Part shown: piece by piece, positions 35,839 to 48,575 of the stretch
How the letters are laid out: each line of letters starts with the position of its first letter
How positions within the stretch are numbered: position 1 is the stretch's first letter
DNA from: Lytechinus variegatus
Taxonomy: Eukaryota > Echinodermata > Echinoidea > Temnopleuroida > Toxopneustidae
Length of the DNA stretch: 64,000 bases
Assembly (NCBI RefSeq): GCF_018143015.1
Contig: NC_054740.1
Location: forward strand, 15,986,797-16,050,796
Direction of reading: 5' to 3'
Position numbers and translations under genes: made by a program
Notes under the pieces: model-generated
Told to the model about the DNA's origin: nothing
Databases searched by the model: none
Seen by the model: the letters and a program-made list of their open reading frames with translations, nothing else

Positions 35839-36964
35839 GTAAGTACAGCTTCTTAGATAGTATCAAATTTGTGAACTTCATGCAGGCACATCAAATTTCA
35901 ATTTTTATTTTTTGGTATTTTCAAATTCTTTGAATGAAAGAAAGAACAATTGAATTGAACATTTACTTATTTCTTTTATACATTGTTTGAATTGAACAAA
36001 AATTTAACTTATTTTTTTATATACATTGTATTCATAAAAATTTAAAATTGCTTCTTAAAAATGTGAGTAACTACTACATGTTTAGGTGAAGTAGAAGTTG
36101 TAACATTCTAAATTAATTTTGGGTATGTAGGGGTTATGCTTAATTCATGAGGAACATTTATGTCATACACATCTAGATGATACCAAGTATCGTTCAAGTG
36201 AGCTTGAAGGGGAAGTTCATCCTGACAAAAAGTTAATTGTAAAAAACAGCAGAAAAAATAAAAAATATTGCCAAAGGTTTGAGGAAAATCCATCAAAGAA
36301 TTGAAAAGTTATTAGAATTTCAATTATTGGATTTGTGATGTCATGTGCGAGCAGCATTTCTGCATAATAAATGGTAAAAAGTCAAGAAATTGTAATTTTG
36401 TAAGAAAATTGAAACTGGTTTTACTATGCCTTTTGTATATATTCAAAAGACAAAACACTTCACACACAAACCTGAAAAGAAAAGAAAAATAAGTCATCAG
36501 GAACTATTGAAAAAAATTGAATTCATGAATTTTATATGACAAAACATATGGGGCAGCTGCTCGTTTATGACGCCACAAATCTAAAACTTAAAATTCTAAT
36601 AACGTTTTGAAACTTTTCCTCATACATTCACCAATATTTTTTGGTATTACTTTTCTGCTATTTTTACGACCAACTTTTTTTCAGAGTGAACTTTCCTTTA
36701 TTATTGAATTAGTTGCAATTAATTAACTTTAATATATTTGAAAAATGTATTTGCTTCTAAACTGAAGGTTGAAATGGTTTGATTTGTTTCAGTAGCAAAA
36801 GAGGTGCAGAGCTTCAAATAGTTGAAATTACTTTATTTTATTTCTATCTTTTCAGCTCTTTGAGACCACCTGAATTGCAAGCTCTGTATGGCCAGTTTAT
36901 GTGTGACAAAATAAAAGATGAGGAAGGGTTGAAAATCCCTCCAGCTAAGTTAGGGATCATGTAA
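35834..36964 (+). CDS. Possible spliced microprotein, 37 residues
   Basis: The last five bases of the exon-like block, ATGAG, joined to the exon after the cttttcag acceptor (36856-36964) read MSSLRPPELQALYGQFMCDK, then IKDEEGLKIPPAKLGIM and a stop. The acceptor is conserved in the right arm but the coding part there is mostly replaced by a MITE. The second exon could equally be the last exon of a longer gene whose other exons are not seen, since the sequence looks soluble, charged and protein-like. The protein is not recognised. Confidence 0.3.
36203..36700. mobile_element. Palindromic MITE, family P (copy B)
   Basis: Ends CTTGAAGGGGAAGTTCATCC and GTGAACTTTCCTTTA; mirrored interior with GGAAAATCCATCAAAGAATT. 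Inserted in the left arm only, so it arrived after the inverted duplication. Confidence 0.65.
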
Positions 36965-37679
36965 TTGCCATGGAAACCAAATATAGTAACGTATAACAGG
37001 TTGTATATTCCTGAAAGTGCAATTGTTGGATAAATGTTAATTTATATTGGCACTAATTTAATTTTAAGATCGTCCTTAGCTTTACATAAACCCCAAGAGC
37101 AGAGGATATTGTTCCCAGTTGGAATTGTGTCATATTTATTATCATAAGAGTATTATCATAATTGTGGTAATGTAATCCTATTTGAAATTTTGAACCAGTA
37201 TAAATGTGGGATATAATATGTTTTATATACACTGAAGTTCAATATGTGTTACTATGTAATTTTAGATCTGATCAAGTTTACCTTAATGTTACTTAATAAA
37301 AGCCACTTAACTCCAAAGAAGTATTTTGAATATTTGGTTCTTGCACTATTTTGTATCTCTTTTCTCGCTGAATATTTACCTTTTATTGAGAGCTGCGGTG
37401 ACGGGTTCCATGACATTTGCTCTGGCAAATTCCACACCATAATCTTATGAACAGCTTCAACCAGCAAGGTCTAAACCTAACTTAAAACCATATTGCAACC
37501 CTGAACCTCTATCTTAAGGGGCTTTCACAATTGCTCGTGCGATTGTTTGCGATCACTTGGTCACAATATATGTTGCACAGAATTGCAACTGTGAAGGGTC
37601 GTAAGTAGTTGCGCAGCCAATTGTGAAAAGGGCTTTAGACAAAATTAAGCCTGGGGCAATTGTCACAGGAGCAAATGTT

Positions 37680-38690
37680 GTGTCACATGGTAATCAGATG
37701 GAGATGATTGGAGAGATGAAGATGGGGGGGGGGGAGATGGTGAAAGGTGGGATGGCCATGATGAGGAGTGATGGAGTTGAGAGGGGTGTGGATGATGAGT
37801 GGATGGAGATGATGAGAGGAGGGATGGGGATGATGCAAGGATGGATGGAGATGATGCGGGGAGGGATTGAGATAAGGTTTAGAGATGAGGATGGAGATGG
37901 TGAGGAGTGGTGGAGATGGTGAGAGGATCGAGTAGAGATGATGAGGTGAATGGAGATGATGTGGAAGGGTTGACAGGAGTAGGGGGTGGAGATGAGAGGA
38001 GAGATTGAAATGAAATAGGGATGGAGATGCGAAAATGGTTGGAGAAGACGGGAATGGAGATAATGGGGGTGGAGATGTCAGGCGGCGTGTTGATAATGAG
38101 AGAAGAAAGATAAAAGGGCAGGGGGGGGGGTGATCATCATCACAAACATTACCTCCACCAACTTCATCATCAATATCATTACCATCATCGTCATTATGAC
38201 ATCATCATCACCACAAACTTCATCATTATCATTGGCGTAATGAGTGAAAGATTTTGAGGGGTAAGATATGGCCCATCATGCCAAAGTAATTTTTATTAAT
38301 TGTGAATGAGTAAAATTTTTGACATTTTTATTACACAAACTCATTTTTTTTATTATGACATCATACTAAAACTCTTCTCTCTTTTCGTTTCTCTTTCATT
38401 CTTTTTTTGGTATTTTATCTTCTTTTTTTGAGGGGGGTGATCTTGCCCCCAAGACCATGATCCCCCACCACCTGTATTCCACTGTTCATTACCAACACCA
38501 TCTACTATCATCATAATCATCAACACCACTAGCTTCATTACCATCATTGTCATCACTAACGTCACCACCACCATCATCGACATCATTACCATCACTATCA
38601 TCACCACCTCCCATCTCATAACAATCACCAGTCCATAATTATCTTTATCACATCATCATTATCCTCATCACCACAACAGCTTGATCGTCA
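37680..38690 (+). repeat. GATGGAG array followed by CATCATCACC array
   Basis: Irregular GATGGAGATGATG repeats (37680-38110) switch to CATCATCACC repeats (38135-38690). The same switch occurs in reverse at 44700-45360. Open frames rich in Met, Gly and Glu are artefacts of this composition. Confidence 0.85.
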
Positions 38691-38943
38691 TCATAATTAT
38701 TTTATCAGTGATTTCATACACAGATACTAGTACTTATGTCACATTATTCATCTCTTACTGTAAGAAAACGCTTTGAAAAGGGAACCAGATAAATAATGTA
38801 TTTCATAACTTTTAATGAGAATTAATGAAAAGTAAAATGTCAAGATTCAAAGTCGCAGCTAGCGTATTTGCGATTGACAAAAGGAATATTTCAAGCTAAA
38901 GCTGTTTGTTGGAATTCTTGTAGAGAGTTGGTATGATTATCAT

Positions 38944-39513
38944 TAAAGGGGTGGTACAGGCTGAAAATATTTAATACACAGAGTAGAATTCACTGTGCAA
39001 AACACTGAAAATTTCATCAAAATCGGATAACAAATAATAAAGTTATTGAAGTTTAAAGTTTAGCAATATTTTGTGAAAACAGTCGTCATGAATATTCATT
39101 AGGCGAGCTGATGATGTCACATCTCCACTTTATGTTTTCTTATATTATTACATAAAATCATATTTTTTTTCATACTTGTGAGAATAATATGTCTCCCTTA
39201 TATGATTAAATAAGTTGCAGCAATAAATATCTAATGTACTAAATCAGTAATTGTTGTCAATACAGTTTTTCTGTTTCTTGGAGGAAAAAATTTGAATAAA
39301 CCTAATTTCATATAATAAAATACAAAAGAACAAGTGGAGATGTGACATCATCAGCCCACCTAATGAATATTCATGACGACTATTTTTACAAAATATTACT
39401 AAACTTTAAAATTCGATAACTTTGCTATCTGTTGTCCGTTTTTGATGAAATTGGCAGTGAATTCTACTCTATTTATTAAGCTATAAATACCTTCAGCCTG
39501 GACCGCCCCTTTA
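38944..39513. mobile_element. Palindromic MITE, family P (copy C)
   Basis: Ends TTAAAGGGGTGGTACAGGCT and CAGCCTGGACCGCCCCTTTA. Long mirrored arms contain GGAGATGTGACATCATCAGC and ATGAATATTCATGACGAC. This is the best-preserved copy, with arms of about 200 bp. Confidence 0.75.
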
Positions 39514-39525
39514 ATAAACAAGTGG

Positions 39526-40810
39526 AATGCCTCTGGCCGTCTCACCTGCATCACGCGGTTCAATATAGCAGCAGTGCTGACTATGAATACTACTCTAACT
39601 CGCACAAGATGTTCAGTGATACATGGTTACTCTTATGTCCAAGTTTAATGAACTAGACCACTTTTTATGAACTAGACCAATAAACTTACAGAGATATGAT
39701 GGTTATTCAACAAAAAACCCCAACATGGCCAAAGTTCATTGACCTTACATGACCTTTGACCTTGATCATGTGACCTGAAACTCGCACAGGATGTTCAGTG
39801 ATACTTGATTACTCTTATGTACAAGTTTCATGAATCAGATCCATAAACATTCAAAGTTATGATAGTAATTCAACAGATACACCCAATTCGGCCAAAGTTC
39901 ATTGACCTTTGACCTTGGTCATGTGACCTGAAATGAGCACAGGATGTTCAGTGATACTTGATTACTCTAATGTCCAAGTTCAATGAACTAGACCAATAAA
40001 CTTTCAAGTTATGATGGTAATTCAACAGATACCCCCGATCCGGCCAAAGTTCATTGACCCTAAATGACCTTTGACCTTAATCATGAGACCTGAAACTTGC
40101 ACAAAATGTTCAGTGATGCTTGATTACTATTATGTCCAAGTTTCATTAATCAGATCCATAAACTTTCAAAGTTATGATGGTAATTCAACAGATACCCCGA
40201 TCCGGCCAAAGTTCATTGACCCTAAATGACCTTTGACCTTAATCATGAGACCTGAAACTTGCACAAAATGTTCAGTGATGCTTGATTACTATTATGTCCA
40301 AGTTTCATTAATCAGATCCATAAACTTTCAAAGTTATGATGGGAATTCAACAGATATCCCCAATTCGGCCAAAGTTCATTGACCCTAAATGACCTTTGAC
40401 CTTGGTCATGTGATGTGAAACTCATGCAGGATGTTCAGTGATACTTGATTAACCTTATGTCCAAGTTTCATGAACTAGGTCCATATATTTTCTAAGTTAT
40501 GATGACATTTCAAAAACTTAACCTCAGGTTAAGATTTCGATGTTGATTCCTCCATCATGGTCTAAGTTCATTGACCCTAAATGACCTTTGACCTTGGTCA
40601 TGTGACATGAAACTCTAGTAGGATGTTCAGTAATACTTGATTAACCTTATGGCCAAGTTTTATGAACTAGGTCCATATACTTTCTAAGTTATGACATCAT
40701 TTCAAAAACTTAACCTCAGGTTAAGATTTGATGTTGACGCCGCCGCCACCGCCGCCGCCGTCGGAAAAGCGGCGCCTATAGTCTCACTTTGCTTCGCAGG
40801 TGAGACAAAA
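39526..40810 (+). repeat. Element with tandem ACCTTTGACCTTGGTCA units
   Basis: GTCTCACCTGC at the left (39539) and GCAGGTGAGAC at the right (about 40797) are inverted ends. Inside are about seven units of 150-170 bp, each with GGCCAAAGTTCATTGACC, ATGACCTTTGACCTTGGTCA and GGATGTTCAGTGATACTTGA. Two adjacent units (around 40080 and 40250) are nearly identical. The right part ends in a GCCGCC-rich stretch. Reversed units lie at 53.3-55.4 kb. The transposon class is unknown. Confidence 0.75.
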
Positions 40811-40927
40811 AGTGGCACGAATATTCATCTTTTGATAAAGACATGCAAGATTCATTTTCTAATTGTGTTGGAAACGGCATTACCATGGGAATAACAAGAC
40901 AGGGTATTAATTTCCTTCAGTTCAGTG

Positions 40928-42610
40928 CATGGGTGTCGATCACGGGGGGGATGGGGGATATATCCCCCCCCAATATTTCAAGTGGGGGGATGGCCTGTAT
41001 TATCATCCCCCCAATAATTTAGGGTAGAAAAATTATAATAATGATGATGAAAAAATGAAAAGTTTGATCATGATGATTATAGTATGTCATCAATCAGTTT
41101 GTTTCCCTCGCAATTTGTGTATATTGTTATGAAATAAAAACAAACAGATGGGTGGAGGTTCAAGATGAAAAAGAATGAAATGTTTATGTATCTGATATTT
41201 TTTAACACATGACATAAAAGGACCCCAACGAAAATCAACTTTTGTGGATAGGGTGTTCCATCCCACCAGTGGTGAATAAATTAATTTAAATAAATCATTA
41301 ATTCAAAAGGGTGGAAAAATAAACGGAAGTAAAAGGGTGGCAAGATAAATAAAGGAATGACGGTAAGCCCGATGGCGCACGAGAAGCCACACAGATTGTA
41401 ATTTGTGCTAGTCTTAATTGGTCCGAATCTGTATTTTATCATCATGCATTAAGAAGAATAAAGATACTGCCAGTCAGGTTAGATTTAAGAGAGAAGTTGT
41501 ATACACAGAGGCATCGATCCTGGGGGGGGGCAGGGGGCGATCGCCCCACCAATGAAAATATTGGGGGGCAAACATATCATTTTGCCCCCTCCCCCAATAA
41601 TTCCGCATGTGCAACCAAAAAATAAAATAAGATTGTAATGCTACACTGAAATCAGCAAGCGAGATTGAGATACCAACTCGATCTTGATTTAAAATCGTGC
41701 TCAAAATGTCTGCTTTTCAGATTGGAATATAAAAATTTTCAGCTCGCGTTTCGCGCTCGCATCATGTACCAAAAGCCCAAACTTTTCATGATTATATAGG
41801 TGAATAGAATGTCCCGTTTTCAATTCTAAACCTCAAAAGAACTTTGATTTTGCAATAATCTTTTGTTGGATATATATCTTCCATTAAAGTGTCTTTTTTT
41901 CCAGATCAAAATATCAAACTTTTCAGCTCGCGCTGGCATCTATTGTTCCATCTTAATCATTGGTACCAAAAATGCTTAGAATATCAAGCTTTCAGGTCAG
42001 AATATAAAGAAATTTCAGCTCGCTCTCTAGTGAGATACATGTATCGACCCTCCTCATGAGTTACTACAAACAAACCTAAACAGGTACATTTTTCCTGTTT
42101 TCATGACATACTAAAAAAATTTAGCTCGCGCTTCGCGCTCGCATTGTTGGTGAAGGTGAGATATGTGTCTCTTTCTCATGTTATATATATATATAGGCCT
42201 ATGTGTGTGGGGGTGTGTGGGTGAGTTTGTTCGTTTTTTGTGATCGAGCGCCATTTGGAACGTTGATTCATAATGTTGCCTCCCCCCATCTGAAAAATGG
42301 ATCGACGCCCTGTGTATACATCATGCTCAATAAACAGATCACTATGTACATGGTCCAGTCAATTTTTGTCATTTTTTCCTCGGTATGAGTTTAGAATAGG
42401 CTTACTTGTAACACAAATTGAATTTTCAAAAAAATTATACAAGTATAGTACACTACAACAATGAAGGAATTTCCAAGAACACCATGCATATCAACCACTC
42501 TCAAATGTCCTAACTTGTGATTTTAGTGGGGGTAATGTTGAAAGATCCCCATCCACAAGAACATTTGTGTCAATCATCCCCCCAACCAAGAATACCGATC
42601 GACACCCATG
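40928..42610. mobile_element. hAT element hosting a second hAT element
   Basis: Ends CATGGGTGTCGATC and GATCGACACCCATG with an exact 8-bp duplication GTTCAGTG (40920-40927 and 42611-42618). It is non-autonomous. The interior holds a LINE-like 3' tail (about 41210-41296) and the hAT element at 41506-42312. Confidence 0.85.
41506..42312. mobile_element. hAT element nested in another hAT element
   Basis: Ends CAGAGGCATCGATCC and GGATCGACGCCCTG with an exact 8-bp duplication TGTATACA (41498-41505 and 42313-42320). It carries the same GCTCGCGCTTCGCGCTCGC palindrome, in complete and partial copies (about 41740-42145), as the 2.6-kb element at 11382-14000, but in the opposite orientation, so the two are related. 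Confidence 0.85.
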
Positions 42611-42618
42611 GTTCAGTG

Positions 42619-44689
42619 GTATCCCTTTTCTGCACTTTTATTCCTTTGCATTATTTTTTCCTTTTTTCATTTCTTTCTTTGCGCCCCCTAGATACGACCC
42701 TGACTGCCCTGGGTACAATACTAGTTTTATCTACTTGATGGTAGCTCCCCAAAATCTATCAACTTTTGACATGGCTGCCGAATAAAAAATATATTACTTT
42801 GGGGGGGGGGACCTACATATATAATAAAGCCAACTTTCAAATGACACCAAAATGTGTTGAGCGAGCACTTCCCACTTAAACAAAGGGTATGAAAATTGGG
42901 CCGGACAGGAAATAGCCTTCCAATTTCAGTCAGTTTTTGAAAGGCAAATCCGTTAGAACCTGCAAAGTTAAGAGTGTTGTGATAAATTAATGATCAATCG
43001 TGGCCAGTTTTGGTTGTTAAAGCAAATTTCATGAATTATTAAATTGAACTTTAATGCATGAGTGAAGTTCAACACACATTGCATTTTTGGGGGCAGCATT
43101 TTAACTTTATTATGTGGATCTCAGCAATGTGTTCATGGGAGTCGGGAGAATAGAGGGTGAGATGGAACTTAAGTGGGAAAAGTAGGTTGATGGAATAAGG
43201 TTCAACAGAACATTTAGCCCCCCCCAAAAAAAAAAAAAAACCCTCCCTCTCACCCGCCTCCCCTTCTGTTGGGAGACTGATTGCTCTTACATGTACGTAT
43301 GAAGTCCAGAGCAGAATTTTCGGAATTTAATGATAAGTTCCGAAAATTGGGGCAACAACTTTTACCTATCAATCCTTCTGTCAAAAATTTATCAATAAAT
43401 CAATTCAATCAATGTGCAATATGCTTGATCAAACATTCATTTTTTCAATGAATTATTCAATAATCATCATCAGCCTAATCAGTCAATTTCTTGGTAATCA
43501 TTTGGCACCCCCTAGTTCAATCATCAACCCCCCCCCCCCCCTTAGTTCAAACATCAATTTTGCACTCCTACATGGATAGAACATGGCAGCGGATAAGGTT
43601 TTAAAGCCTGTGTATAGCTTTGGTAAAGGGTCAATAATGTGATTGATAATCGAATATCATCTAATATGACAGTCTTACTGAAGCGTAGGGACCGTTAGAT
43701 ATTTTTCCAACTGCACTTCTCTGAGAAAATTTCAAATATTCAAATCTTGGATATATAGCGCCCTCTCTCGGCGATGCTTGTTTTAAATTTTAAAAATGGG
43801 CATTCAAGCACTTATAAATTTAGTGATTAGATATCCAAAAGTTACAGACAAAGAACATATCTTGAAAGTTTCAGCCCATTCCATGATTTGGAATAGGATT
43901 TAATTGAAAGACAAAAACACACAGATATTTTAATTTGATCGGGTGACCCGATCAAGTTAAATTTCCATGTAAAATCGCAAAATTCATCCTGTAAAACACA
44001 TTTTCATTTTATATCCTCCACATCATAACTGTTATAGGGCATATCCATTCATATTAGCTAGCAATGAATTGGAATAGTGATAGGTGCATTTTGGTGGATT
44101 TACCAAAACTATACAGCTTTAATATCAATGACACCCTTAAAAATGTTATGAGGGAATGTGGTGACCGGGGAGAAAATCTTTGAAGAATTTGAATAGTAAA
44201 AACTTAATTGATTCTAGAGCAAATTGGTGACATGAATGGAATAGTACATTAATACATAATTATGGCCCACATATATAGCGATTATTTTTCTTTGTGGTCG
44301 AAAAATCTTGGTAGGGCTTGAGCGAAGAAGAGAAAAAGGGAGGGAAAGAAGTAGAGAAAAAGTGGAAAGACAGAGCGAATGAAACAGTGGAATGGGGGAG
44401 AAAGGAAAAAGAAGGGGAAAAAGAAAAAAAAACAGAAAAAAGCGAAAGAGGGAAAGAGAGTAACGGTCCTACTTTAGGCCTTTTGAGATAACCTAATCGT
44501 GTTTTTGAGAATGAAATTATGATTTTCTTAAACTTTGGTCTGCAGGACTATCCCCACAACATATTTATCTTGGTGCCCCCTACAAAAGTTCAAGGCCCCC
44601 AGTGCACCCAAAGCTGAATAAACCCAGCTACTTCATGCACTGATGAGATCGAGTCAATGGATTGCATCATTTCCAAGAGGTTCTCAATA
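42619..44689. other. Loop region of the inverted duplication, nothing coding
   Basis: No exon was supported. It contains C/A runs near 43220 and 43540, a perfect short palindrome TTGATCGGGTGACCCGATCA-like at about 43935-43960, and a purine-rich tract at 44310-44460. Confidence 0.4.
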
Positions 44690-46025
44690 ACATTCCTGAG
44701 ATGATGAAAAGGATGTTGGTGGCGATGGTGATAATGATGAACATTGGTGATGACGGTGACGATGGTGGTGATGATGATATTGGTGATCATGATGATGATG
44801 CTGATGCTGATGATTATGATGGCGATTATACTGGTGATACGATGACAATAATGATGGATGATGTTGTGATGATGGTGGCGATGATGGTGATGAAAATTAT
44901 GGTGATAATAATGATGGCGATGATAGTGGTGATGGCGATGATTATGATGATGGATGAGAATGATGTTGGTGGTGATGATGATGATGGTGGTGGTGATGGC
45001 AATGATTGTGGCGATCGTGATGGTGGCGATGATAGAGATGATGTTGGTGGTGAACTGGTGATGATGTTCCATTCCTCCTCTACATCCCCTCATCTCCATC
45101 GCCTCCTCATCTCTGCTCTCAGCTTCATCTCTCATCGTCATCCCCTCCATCCTTTCCCTCATAATTTCAATCCCTCCTCTCATCATCTATTCCTCTCATC
45201 TCCATCCTTCCTTTCATCTCCATGCCTCCTCTCATCATCTCTATCCCTCTCATCCCCATCCCTCCTCTCATCATCTCCATCCTTCTCATCTCCAACCCAC
45301 TTTTCATTACCATCCTTTTCACATCACCGTCTCCATCCCTCCAATTTCAACTTCATCTCTCCCAAAATGTCCACCTGATCACCACAGCACTTAACAGTGA
45401 AATGTTCAGCAGAAAAAAATACATGGGAGTAATAGAACCCAATATTCACAATACTTTTTAGTAGACTCTTTATTTTCTATATAACAATGTGATAAACTTG
45501 ATCACAACTAAAATTACTAAGTAACACATAATTTTCTGTTATATCTTACAAAACATGGTCTTGTTATGCTGTTGAAAAAAAAACATACATAAAGAAAATC
45601 AAATAGTGCACCATTCCTGGTATATCTGTTTACTATTTATATATTCACAAATTCATGTGTGCCCAGTCATACTTTTGCCTCTTAGTATAAAAAGCAATTG
45701 CCAGTCCAACTTCAGACAAATAATTCCTGCTATACTTCCTTAAAGCCTGCTATATTTGTATACTATTTGTACATATTCACATATTCATGTATGCCCATAC
45801 TATATTTGTTGATTTGTAACTCTGATTGAGAACAATATCATCTGCTTTGGGTGCGAATGTAACAATATAGACAATCTTAAAACTACAATAGTAACCATAC
45901 AAATTAACATGTAATAATTAATTGCCCCTTTTGGTTTAAGAATATACATTTCAAAATTTATTGCATATATATTTGATTACCATGACAACTAACTTAACCC
46001 TAACTTACGTAGAGGGCTCTTTCAA

Positions 46026-46607
46026 GGTTAAGTCCACCAAAGAAAAATGCTAACTTGAATACATAGAGAAAATCAAACTAGTATAGTGCTAAAAATTTCA
46101 TCAAAATCGGATTTAAAATAAGAAACTTATGACATTTTAAATTTTCGCTTATTTTTCACAAAACAGTGATATGCACAAATAGGTAAGTCGATGATGCCCA
46201 TCACTCACTATTTTTTTTTATTGTTTGAATAATAAATATTTCATTTTTTAAATAGATTTGATTTGACAATAAGGACTAACTTGACTGAACCATATTAGCG
46301 TTAAACAATGATAATTTCACATGTTCAGGGAGAAATTAATTGTTGTATCACTTGACAATGAGGAGAAAATTAGAATATTTCATATAATAAAATACAAAAG
46401 AAATAGTGAGTGGATAATGTCATAGTCTCCTCATTTGCATACCAGCCAGGATTTGCAGATAACTGTTTTGTGAAATTAAGCGAAACTTTAAAATGTCAAG
46501 ACTTTCTAATTTTACATCCGACTTTGATGAAATTTTCAGTGTTATGCTTGTTGGATTTCTCTCTTTTTATTCAAATCAACTTTTTGTTAGAGTGGACTTG
46601 TCCTTTC
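46026..46607. mobile_element. Palindromic MITE, family P (copy D)
   Basis: Ends AAGTCCACCAAAGAAAAATG and a mirrored GAGTGGACTTG. The interior holds TTTCATCAAAATCGG in the left half and CCGACTTTGATGAAATTTTC in the right. In the right arm it replaces most of the sequence matching the microprotein exon of the left arm. Confidence 0.7.
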
Positions 46608-47186
46608 AGCACTTCCTTACAATTTTGTTTTATAAATAAAAACAAGCTAAGTACGGTTTGAAATCCATGTTGTCTCAACTAAGTCAAACAGCTGGAAAGA
46701 TGAAATGAAGTATGAAATGAATTATTGACAAAATTATTGTAATTTCAAATATTTGAAGATCTGCAGTCTGCACCTCTTAATAAAAGAAATTAGACCATTT
46801 TCAATCTTCACCTTGTCTTGAACAATTTAGAAGCAAATACAATTTTAATATATCACAGTTACGTTAATTTGCTAAACACACTAGATGTCTAGAACCATAC
46901 CTGGTATCTTCTGGAAGATTTACAAAACATAAAGGATCCACATAAATTTCGCATTACCATACCCAAAAATTAATTTGAAATGTTACAACTTCTTCGAAAC
47001 CTATAAGTAAATTTTTTGTTCAATTCAAACAATGTATAAAGAAAAAAAAGAAAATTCATTATTCAATTCAATTGTCCTTTCTTTCTTTTAAAGAATTTGA
47101 CAATACAAAAAAATTAAATTTCACTTTGATATGCCTGCATGAAGTGCGCAAAAAATTGATTTATTGTATCTATAAAGCTGTTTTAC

Positions 47187-47375
47187 CTCATCGATCAGGG
47201 GACTGCCGCTCTGATGCCCAAGTCATTGGAACTCGGTAATATTTCTGCTTGTGAAAGAAATGGAAAGGCCTTCGCTTGTCGAGTATGAAACCTCTTCTCC
47301 TCATCCCTGGTACAGCCCAAGTGCTTGTATCCTCCAGAAGACCCACTGTTACCAATGGATGTTGCATTAAAAAAG
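47187..47375 (-). pseudogene. Duplicated exon-like block, right copy
   Basis: Inverted twin of 35638-35838, 189 bp, with a tactgtcgcag acceptor and GATGAG|GTAAAA donor. One frame reads FFNATSIGNSGSSGGYKHLG, then CTRDEEKRFHTRQAKAFPFL, stopping four codons before the end. Whether either copy is used is unknown. Confidence 0.4.
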
Positions 47376-48575
47376 CTGCGACAGTAATCGATAATGAAAA
47401 GCAAGTTCTTAGATTTTGATAAAAAGTTAAGTTTTTCAATTTCGGCAGAATACATTTCATTTTTCAATAAACTATTCAAGTTTGATAATTATAAATACCC
47501 AATCTATTGCCAGTTGTTAACCCCCCTCCCCCCCCCCCACTGCCCTTCAAAACTTCGAAAACAATAAACAAAAAATTAAAGTTATTCAAGAACAAAAATA
47601 AACAATGACACTTTCCTACAAAAAAACTTCATTACTAGTTACATGTACATATGTAGACCAAAAGCTTCAGTCTCTGTATTTTGGTTGTTCCGCTGAACTA
47701 CGTTGGCTCACATGGGGATTGTAGTAAAATGTCAGAAATTGTTGAATAAATCCCCAGAAACGACGGTTATTCCTGTCTAGTAGTATGCCGGCTACTGAGA
47801 CATTTTCAAATCTATTTCCTTTTAGTTTATAGTGACATAAAAAACAAAATTTTAATATGTGGAAGAAGCGTAAAAATACAAAAATAGCACACTCTCGCCA
47901 CTGGAAAATGAGCAATATGTCTAGAGACGGAAAATTAACCAAAATAAGTAAGTTGACCTCGCATAGCATAGCTAGTTGAGCTGACTGCCTCACTCAATCA
48001 CAGCACAGCCGGTCGCCCAGATGGCTGGCCGGCCGGCGAGGCGAAGCACCGCATCGGTGTCCTTTCCAGGTGAACTATCTCAAAAAGTTTGCATTAAGTA
48101 TCAGTTTTGTGAAATGCAATAACTTTAAATAAGTACAGGAAATGTGAAAACGGAATATGAAAATACAAAATAGCACACACTCACTATCAAAATATGTAAA
48201 GTGACGGAAAAATCAACTCAAATTTGCAAGTTGTAAGTTGAATGAACACGGCTCGCCGGCGGTATCGGATTATTCTCGTTGCAAGGGAACTCGCTTTATT
48301 TTCTTTCAAAATAGCTCAAAATGCACTGAAATGTCAAGTTTTCTGTCGAGAATGTATTTAAGAAACATGGATGATGCGGGAAAATACTTTTGAAGTAAAG
48401 TTTGAAATTTTATTTCATGAAATTTTGAAGAATTCTTCAAGTGGTCGAGTTGTCCGATTCAGAGCCAACCCTGGACAACTCGACCGGGACGAGTTGTCCA
48501 GGGCAGCGGGTCGGGCTGTCCAGGGTCGGGCTGTCCGGTGGTCGGGCTGTCCCGGACCCGCTCAGCTGCATGCAA

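Larger units (their letters stand above)
32170..38700 (+). repeat. Left arm of a large inverted duplication
   Basis: Blocks of this arm recur in reverse order and orientation at 44.69-48.58 kb: 32170-33070 with 47835-48575; 35205-35870 with 47100-47480; 35940-36115 with 46960-47100; 36725-36860 with 46710-46870; 37240-37410 with 45380-45540; and the GATGGAG block followed by the CATCATCACC block (37680-38690) with 45360-44700. Extra DNA in this arm includes the minisatellite unit at 33075-35200, a 250-bp internal tandem duplication at 32715-33070 and a family P MITE. Confidence 0.75.

Noticed and set aside
44590-45378. Long open frames on both strands (198 and 238 residues) rich in Met/Asp and His/Ile
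   Set aside because: They are translations of the GATGATGG/CATCATCACC repeats with no domain; both strands being open is expected for this composition.
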